Assembly (NCBI GenBank): GCA_016098155.1 | Contig: JAAAJB010000469.1 | Span: forward strand, 401 to 23,382 | Length of the DNA stretch: 22,982 nucleotides | Reading direction: 5' to 3' | Source of the DNA: Actinomortierella ambigua | Taxonomy: Eukaryota; Mortierellomycota; Mortierellomycetes; Mortierellales; Mortierellaceae | Notes under the pieces: model-generated | The model's input: only the letters and a program-made list of their open reading frames with translations | Databases searched by the model: none | What the model was told of the DNA's origin: nothing | Translations under genes and position numbers: made by a program | Shown: positions 16,771-22,982 of the stretch, in pieces | Layout: every line of letters starts with the position of its first letter | How positions within the stretch are numbered: the stretch's first letter is position 1

Positions 16771-18368
16771 TTATCCGCAGCTGGGTTCGACTATAGTTGC
16801 TAGCGAATTCTGGGCTTCGCTCATGGAGAACATGACGGATTGGCTAGCACCGACATGGTCATCGTCATACTGCAGGCGAGGGACACGAGGACGGGGTGGC
16901 GGTGAGGTCTTTTTGGATTCTTCCTTGGTATCGCTTGTAGAATCGCCATCGCCATCACCATCACCATCACCCTTGCTGGTCTTGTCCTTGGATGTAGTAG
17001 CCGGTTTGGAAGAACCATCACCCTTGGATTGATTTTCCTCATCCTTCTTCTCATTCTTCTTCTTCTTCTTGTCCTGTGCCGCAGCGAGATCCTTCTCCTT
17101 GTGTTTGGGAGGCAGAATAAAGATTGGGTTCTCGCCCAGGCGCAGCAGAGGGTTGAGCGCATAGGTGCCACGGCCGCCATGTCTGTTGCCGCCGCTGGTA
17201 GAAGTCGACTGGCCCTGTCGTTTGGCGAGATCCATCTTATCGACTGGTGGTGGTACAGCGTCGTCAACATCCTCATCTCCATCCCCGTCGTCGTCTGAAT
17301 CTGGGGCCTGGAACGAGTCCTCGACGACGACACGGCGGTTCTTGACATCGATGGTAAGGACCTTGGCCCGTTGGAATCCTTTAGCCTGTTCGGTGACACG
17401 GTCGAGGTTGGCGCGAGCCTTTTCTTCTTGGACGGCCCGTTCTTGGTCGGACAGCCAGAGATTGGGGCGATCGCCCGGCATGACAAAGTCGGCGGCCTGA
17501 TCAATGACATGGGACCGGCGCGCGCTCGTCCGGTCATACTCCAGCAGACGCTCCTTGTGTGCCTGGGCGAGCGACAGCTTGCGGGCCTCTTCAAGTTCTT
17601 CGGCCTCGGTCATCATTCCACCGGTGGTGAAGTCGGAGAAGGCCGTCGTCGTCGTTGTACCATTATTACTGTTGTTGTCGTTGCTGTTGTTGTTGTTGCC
17701 ACCTTGACCTGAGGCCGAGGAAGAGCTCGCCTCTTGGAGGTTGACCCAGCCACCGGCTGAGCCCGTGGAAGTCGTCATGCCGCCACCCAGTTTGCTAGCA
17801 TAACCCGCAGTCGAGATGGCATGGGCGGCTTTGACTTTCCGTTTTGGAGGCGCGTAGCCTGGTTGCTGTTGCTTCTTCTCTTGGGCGAGTTGTTTGGCAA
17901 GCTGTGCCTTTTCGCGCTTCATCTCGAGAACCATTTGTTGTTGTTGCTCAATCGAGACGACAGGCTTGCCACAGTATGTACAAGGCCCCGGCCCTTCCAG
18001 GGAGCAGATGATCTTGCCGCAGTTGAGGCAATTGGGAGCGTAGATGTTGAGTTGATGCTTGGTGGCTATTCCGAGGTGGATCGGTGTGAACAGGGGAACG
18101 TGAAGTGAGGGAGAGAAAGAGAGAGAGAGAGAGAGAGCATGGATGTTACTTGAGAGATTAGTTGGTTGAAATACGACTCGACAGCACCTGTAGCGTTGCA
18201 CCAAGAAGTAAAAAAAAAATTACCTAGACAGTAACAGGGCTTGCGGTCTTTGGTGGCATTCATCTGCTCGGTGGCCCGATCGATTGCCTGGATGGCCTTC
18301 TCCAGTTCAGACAATGGACGAGCTGCCTCACGTTTGGCTTGCTTCCGTGCACGATTGTTCAAGGCCAT
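16771..18368 (-). CDS. zf-C2HC5 (ASC-1/TRIP4, Rqt4-like) protein (2 exons, 479 aa)
   Basis: Exons are 18368-18224 and 18065-16771, joined over a 158-nt GT-AG intron in phase 1. The zinc finger spans the junction and has all eight ligands: Cys45, Cys47, His52, Cys61, Cys64, Cys69, Cys77 and Cys80 (KPCYCLATKH; NCLNCGKIIC; GPCTYCG). A Gln/Lys-rich coiled segment follows (about 85-125). Further on is a conserved stretch (KERLLEYDRTSARRSHVIDQ; DRPNLWLSDQER; VLTIDVKNRRVVV), then a disordered acidic/Lys-rich C-terminus. The family is a subunit of the ASC-1/RQT complex that splits collided ribosomes with an Slh1/ASCC3-type helicase. The N-terminal domain before the finger in TRIP4 and the C-terminal ASCH domain of animal TRIP4 are absent. 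The start is the first ATG that leaves a soluble N-terminus; an in-frame ATG at 18473 would add 35 mostly hydrophobic residues and is likely UTR. Confidence 0.88.
18110..18137 (-). repeat. CT microsatellite in the intron of the zf-C2HC5 gene
   Basis: (GA)n on the plus strand is CT-rich in the transcript, lying upstream of the acceptor at 18066-18067. Confidence 0.85.
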
Positions 18369-18501
18369 GTGTAGTCCGGAGAATAGGGAATGTGAATAGG
18401 TGAATATATGAATGAAAAAGTGTGTTAATGCGGTTTGAAGTTTCAAAAATGCGCTGAATGCATTGGACCGCATTGGAGATCACACCGCATACACCAATAT
18501 T

Positions 18502-18507
18502 CATATA
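18502..18507 (-). promoter_or_regulatory. Possible TATA-like element of the zf-C2HC5 gene
   Basis: TATATG within TTCTATATGAATATT on the minus strand, about 135 nt upstream of the chosen ATG and about 30 nt upstream of the alternative ATG at 18473. That spacing favours transcription starting near the latter. Confidence 0.3.
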
Positions 18508-18563
18508 GAAGGGTTCATATCCGCCCGCTGCGGAACAAATGATTTCCTCTAATACAGCCTCTA

Positions 18564-18574
18564 TTTATTTTATT
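18564..18574 (-). terminator. Double polyadenylation signal AATAAAATAAA of the Obg GTPase gene
   Basis: Two AATAAA hexamers, sharing a base, lie 4-14 nt after the TGA (18578-18580) on the minus strand. The next gene in the same direction starts only about 200 nt further on. Confidence 0.6.
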
Positions 18575-18577
18575 TTT

Positions 18578-20726
18578 TCATTCTTGCGCTAGCTGTTGCT
18601 TCTGCTTCTTCATCGCGCTCCGCTTAGCATTCTTCAGGGCGCGCGCTTCTTGCTCCTGCTCGTCCTTCCTCCGCTGGGCCTCCTCCGAGCGTTTGATGGC
18701 AACATGGGTCTCCCGAGCCTTTTCGCGGTCGACAATTTCACGCAGGACACTGGTCACCTTGACGATATTCTTCTTGTATTTGGCACTGACGGGCACAATC
18801 TGAATCGTCGGTGCTGCCGCCGCCGCCGCCGCCGCATCGTCACCACCACTACCGCGACGCTTCGCCCACTCGGCCAACGCCAGTCGTTGAAAGAGCTCAA
18901 AATTCTTGGGAGCCAACTCTGTCACGTCCGCCTTGTTGGCCACAATCATCGACGGCTTGCGCGTCAGCCCGGGCTCGTAAGCCTCCAACTCGTCCAGCAG
19001 TGTCTTCCAGTCCTCAAACGGCTGGCAGTAGTCTTCAGAGACCTTGGTTGTTGATGTTGCCGATGTTGCAGTTGCAGCTTCTGCTGCTGTGGCGCCGTCG
19101 TCACTCTTCTCGTCTTGAGAAGGAGTGTCGTCAGCAGCGACCTCCTCTGCAGGGCTAGGCCAGTCATCGACACCCTTGAGCTGCCGGCGGACGCCAAACT
19201 CGGCGGCAATGTCAACCACATAAACGAGGACCTTGGAGCGCTCGACATGGCGGAGGAAAGAGTGACCCAAGCCAATGTTGCGATGGGCACCGCGGATCAG
19301 ACCTGGAATGTCGGCAATCTTGAGCTGATAGGCGTCCGCATAGTCGACAGTGCCGATGAAGGGGTTGAGGGTCGTGAACGGGTAAGGTGCAATGGTTGGG
19401 TGCGCATTCGAGACTGCCTGGAGAAAAGTCGACTTGCCCGCATTTGGCAAACCTACAAGACCTGCATCCGCGATCGTCTTGAGCTCCAGGGTCAGCCAGC
19501 GGGTCTGACCCTCACGTCCACGGGTGGCGTATTTGGGGGATCGGTTCTGCGTGGTGAGGAAATGTGGGTTGCCATAGCCACCACCACCACCGCGGGCGAT
19601 CAAGAACTCGGTGTCCTCCTCGGTATGCTCGTTGATGTCGAGCAAGAGTGGCTTCTTGGACATGGCAGCACGACGGGCCTCGACGATCCGATCCTCCTCG
19701 GCCATCCAGGCGCGCGCCTCCTCAAAGTAGTCGACTTTACCTTCGGGCAAGGCCGTGTAGGCATTGGCAAGTCTAGGGTAGAGCACCCAGCGCTTCGACA
19801 GTTCACGTTCTTGGGACTCGAGCTCACCTAATTGTAAGGATTTGATGTGGGGCCCTCTTTCCTGGCCACCGGCATCTTCCCCGTCATCACCGTTGGGTGT
19901 TTCGCGATCATAATCACTATCATCACTGTCGTTATCGCCATCATTGCCCAGTAGATCCGCCTTTGCTAGCGCCTGGTCGGGCGACGGAATTTCACGGACG
20001 ATGGTGCCGAGAGGGATACGGATGACAAGGTCCTTGCCGGCATGGCCATGCATCAGCGAACCTTTGCCATGGACACCGCGCGGGGCTGAGGCCGTATGGG
20101 GGATGTGCTGGAGCGAGGTCTCCTGGGGCGATGCGACAAAGATGACATTACCGCCGCGGCCGCCGTTTCCGCCGTTGGGCTGACCAAACGCGACAAATTT
20201 TTCGCGATGGAAAGAGACACAGCCGTCGCCGCCTTGGCCGCCTGAGACCTTGATCCGGCAAAAGTCTACAAAGTTTCGGCCCTTTTTTTTCAAAAAAAAA
20301 ATACACCCGTGATAAGGAAGGACAGCTTGTTCGTCAGGGACTGTGGAAAGGAGGGCCAGTAGAAGGCACATAAAACACTAACAAACATGAAAAGACTGTG
20401 TCGAGCTATAAGGGGAGTAAGGGGGAGGAAGCATCTACCTTCGCTCGGAGCTTCCACTCAACACCCTTTGCTCGACCGCGTGGCTCGGCAGTATAGTCAA
20501 ACGGGTAGTGGTCTTCGTCGTTGTTCTGTGTGTCATTGGTGTCATTGCGAGGAATGGTTGGGTCATGCGACGCAACTAGGCATGAGGAAGCTGAATGAAA
20601 CTTGTAGACATGTTTGGTAGAAGTAGAGAGAGCCGTGGGCAGAGTGTCGCGAGCAGAGGGAGGAGCGCGATGGACCGAGTGGTGCCAGTGCGGCCGGACA
20701 GCAGCAGTACGGAAGAACGAGAGCAT
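18578..20726 (-). CDS. MTG2: Mitochondrial Obg-family GTPase, Mtg2-like (2 exons, 663 aa)
   Basis: Exons are 20726-20439 and 20281-18578. Residues 1 to about 50 look like a mitochondrial targeting sequence (MLSFFRTAAVRPHWHHSVHR, Arg/Ser/Ala-rich, no acids). The Obg domain begins FVDFCRIKVSGGQGGDG and keeps the Gly-rich motifs (NGGNGGRGGNV; RGGGGGYGNPHF), with an acidic insertion between them. The GTPase domain has G1 GLPNAGKST (373-381), TT in G2, G3 DIPGL (420-424), G4 NKAD (545-548) and G5 VSAK (594-597), with a disordered insertion before G4 and poly-Ala at 579-586. The C-terminus is Lys/Glu-rich. Mtg2 proteins act in assembly of the mitochondrial large ribosomal subunit. An earlier in-frame ATG (20789) would add 21 residues without targeting character. 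The acceptor AAAAAAAAG|GGC is unusual but the only one that keeps phase and the conserved FVDF. Confidence 0.9.
18813..18836 (-). repeat. Coding GCG/GCC repeat (poly-Ala in the Obg GTPase)
   Basis: Eight consecutive Ala codons lie between G4 and G5 of the GTPase. Confidence 0.85.
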
Positions 20727-21496
20727 AGGCGAACGAGGGGTGAGGGGTGGATGGTTCCCTGTAGGCTGTATCTGTGTGGGCTGCAGCATGCAGGTTATGT
20801 TGCCTCAACCAGATCCACTGTCACACTAAGCCACCTTCATGATTTTGGAGGCTCTTGCTGAATGCCTTGTTGTCCTTGGCGCAGTCCTAACGTTTGAGGT
20901 ACAGCTTGAAAGGCTGTCAAGCCCGTAGAGGGGCCACCGTTTGAGTGTACAGTTCATAGAAGAAAGGCATGGGTATAGGAGGGAGGGATGTGTAAGAGGA
21001 TCCAGGAGAGGAGGTGACACCAAAGGCGCCATAGAAAGGAGAGAACGAAGGTGGCTGGGAGCAATGGTATAGAAAAGAGAAAAGGCCAGCAAGAGCGATG
21101 TGAAGTCGAGTGGAGTTAGGGGAGGGGCGAGGGGCGAGGGGGTGAGTTCTTCTGCCACTCGCGACGCCTACAGTAGACAGCTATGAATATAGTTCGACAC
21201 CAAACAGATGGGTGTATTGTCCCTGACATTCGGATCGATTCTGAGATTCATCGGTCTGTTTTAGGCATGGTGGACGCAAGGTGGAGGTTTGGTGGTGTTG
21301 GAGAATAATAGATGGGCGATATTGATGGGGTGCTTTGTACACTCCACACTTCATCTCCTTACGTACCCACCACCTGGGGCAGACAAGTACACAACACCAG
21401 CAGGTCAACATGGGTGTCTGTACGCCAAGTACGTACTGAACGAGTTAGAAGAATCCATTTGGCACCTGAGCCCAACTTCCCGCATCTGCAACTTGC

Positions 21497-21700
21497 CCTC
21501 CCTCACCTCCCTCACCTCCCTCAACACCCTCGACTCCCTCACCTCCTTCCTCCTTCCTCACTCCACCCCCTCTCCCTCCTCTTCTTCTCCTGCTCTGTCA
21601 TCCTCATCTTTCTCTCTCTTTCTCTCTCTCTGTATGTGTGCGTGTGTGTATTATCTCTATATATCTCTCTCTATCTCTCTCTGCCTCTCTACCCCTCGCC
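21497..21700 (+). repeat. Pyrimidine-rich simple-sequence block (CTCCCTCAC units, then CT runs)
   Basis: Imperfect 9-mers of CTCCCTCAC type (about 21497-21552) are followed by CTCTCT, a GT-rich stretch (about 21633-21649) and TCTCTATA repeats. Non-coding. Confidence 0.8.
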
Positions 21701-22898
21701 CAATCTTGTACATGCACTCCCCATGAGATTCAAGGCAAGTCTTGCCTGATCTCCACAGTTTGGCATCTAGGCTTACCAAGCGACAAGGTAAGAAGAGGAA
21801 GTTAGTCCCCTTCGACTAAATCTGGTCAGCTGCAGGCTACATTGTTACATAACACAAGGAGTGCAGACATACAAAGTTGAGTCGCAAACCTAGTACGAGA
21901 CGTGCAGCACGATCTTAATGTCAAAACAAAACAATCGGCAGTCGCGTTTTCGCAGTTCTTCGTTTTACTTTCTTATAGTTTCTTTTGCACACTAAGAGAT
22001 TGCTCTCTTTGTCTCTCTCTCGTGTCTCTCCTCCTCCCCTATTCACAACCCTTTCCCTTTTTATTGCTCCTCCCCTTTTCACATCCGTGATTCTCTCACC
22101 CCTGTTTTAGGTGGCCCCACAACTTGGTCCACAATGTGGCGACCCTATTGGACCATTGGTCAGTCTTGAATGAAAAAAAGTGGCTTGCTCCTTTTTTTCC
22201 CTTTCCCTCTCCTATTTGCATTCGTGGTGACGGATCGTCATTTGTAGGGTGTGCATCATTCCAAGATTGTCCAACTGTGCAATCCCGCTGAGAACAAGAG
22301 GGCTGGTTGGGAGACACATGAGGGAGGGGTGGGGCATACATGCACCTTGTAAGGCATGTATCCAGCACTGATGTAGCAGGATTAGGGCGAGAGTTTCTTC
22401 TTGAAAGGGGTGTGTGCTCGACGTCTGTGGACCCACTTTCGTGTTGCCCTAAAAGAAGGAAGCTAGATCTAATGGACTTGGCTATGCCCGATCCCCCGAT
22501 CTCGTATTTTGAACCATGTTGGCAGAAGAGACAAAGGTCAAAGGGGTTCTATATTTTCCACACCACGGACACAACAGACCATTACACCAGAGCTATTTCG
22601 GCCCAGAAAGGAGTACAGTACGTACAGTAGACGGAGTGGGGAACAGACTCCCCTTTCCAGTTTTTTTTTTATACTTTGAGGGATAGACATAGGGAGCGAA
22701 GCAGCGCCGAGCTGCTGGTGGGAGGATGGGACTGTGGTGAGGATGGGAGGGCGGACTATTTGTGGCCTGTCTCTCCCTGGGGGAGGTCGGGAGAAGCATC
22801 GTTTGTACTCACGAACATTCAAGAGGGTGAACAACTTACTATTGACAGGGCTCTCCATGATTGACAACACACTCCTACTCCTCCTCTCAGGTCTCTCG

Positions 22899-22972
22899 CC
22901 CCACCCCCCCCCCCCCTTCCCCCCCCCCCTACCCCCCCCCCCCCCCCCCTCCATTTTGCCCCCACCCCCCTC
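22899..22972. repeat. Poly(C) tracts at the right edge
   Basis: Several C-runs of 7 to about 18 bases are interrupted only by T, TT, TA or A. The complementary strand has long G-runs with quadruplex-forming potential. The position at the very end of the window suggests an assembly-difficult site. Confidence 0.9.
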
Positions 22973-22982
22973 CCAGACTCTG

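Larger units (their letters stand above)
20727..22982. other. Intergenic region without a supported gene
   Basis: The left part is the promoter side of the Obg GTPase gene; no clear TATA box is seen. Open frames such as minus 20826-21158 and plus 21289-21726 are low-complexity and lack domains, signal peptides and credible splice partners. The region contains a pyrimidine-rich block (about 21497-21700) and ends in poly(C) runs. I looked for tRNA B-box-like and 5S-like sequence and saw none. Confidence 0.5.

Noticed and set aside
16821..17594. Minus-strand 257-aa Arg/Ser-rich frame
   Set aside because: It overlaps the zf-C2HC5 exon in another frame. The chosen frame carries the zinc finger and conserved segments.
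18369..18473. N-terminal extension of the zf-C2HC5 protein from ATG 18473
   Set aside because: It would add hydrophobic, Phe/His-rich residues to a cytosolic protein. The TATA-like element lies only about 30 nt before it, so this is more likely the 5' UTR.
19115..19831. Plus-strand 238-aa frame
   Set aside because: It is antisense to the Obg GTPase domain and lacks any family feature.
20826..21158. Minus-strand 110-aa frame upstream of the Obg gene
   Set aside because: Leu/Ser/Pro-rich with no signal peptide or domain, and no splicing to a conserved exon found.
1..22982. tRNA, 5S rRNA, CRISPR arrays, transposase or reverse-transcriptase genes
   Set aside because: I read both strands for B-box-like GGTTCGANTCC, regularly spaced repeats and catalytic motifs of mobile elements, and saw no convincing case. 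The 2A-like motif at 5656-5679 is not accompanied by any reverse-transcriptase sequence.

Overview
The window is nuclear DNA of a fungus. The genes are interrupted by spliceosomal introns of about 80-480 nt with GT-AG ends, CTAAC/CTNAC-type branch sites and one GC-AG intron. Several genes have TATA-like boxes 50-150 nt upstream of the ATG and AATAAA signals downstream. Intergenic DNA is rich in simple repeats. The gene families (a fungal-style WDR48/Duf1, an ASC-1 zinc-finger protein of the Rqt4 type, a mitochondrial Obg GTPase, and small secreted Cys-rich proteins) and the intron-rich structure fit an early-diverging fungus such as a Mortierella-like Mucoromycota. That taxonomic guess is inference only.

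Left part (1-6330): a region of secreted proteins. It starts with the 3' end of a Thr-rich (mucin-like) protein with a 4-Cys C-terminal domain (1-407, +). Two small secreted Cys-containing proteins follow on the minus strand (2022-2282, weaker; 2736-3083, good). The most distinctive gene is a two-exon minus-strand gene (4862-6189). It encodes a signal peptide, a propeptide ending in a Kex2-type LEKR site, a 20-Cys granulin-like domain, a Gly-Ser spacer and a GPI-anchor tail. Its intron stays open in frame for 79 codons and encodes a 2A-like VEHNPGP motif.

Middle (7793-10060, -): two tandem NUDT15/MTH2-type Nudix hydrolase genes. They share the same five-exon layout, including a 21-nt microexon, and their TATA boxes are also shared, so this is a whole-gene duplication.

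Right part (11263-20726): three housekeeping genes. A seven-exon WDR48/Duf1 deubiquitinase-cofactor gene (+, about 1405 aa) has a very long low-complexity linker. Convergent to it is a zf-C2HC5 (TRIP4/Rqt4-like) gene (-). About 200 bp upstream of that lies a mitochondrial Obg-type GTPase gene (Mtg2-like, -), in the same orientation. The last 2.2 kb (20727-22982) holds no gene I can support. It has pyrimidine-rich simple sequence and ends in long poly(C) runs. I found no tRNA, rRNA, CRISPR array or transposase gene. All exon joins were made by hand from splice signals, phase and family similarity and have not been tested against transcripts.
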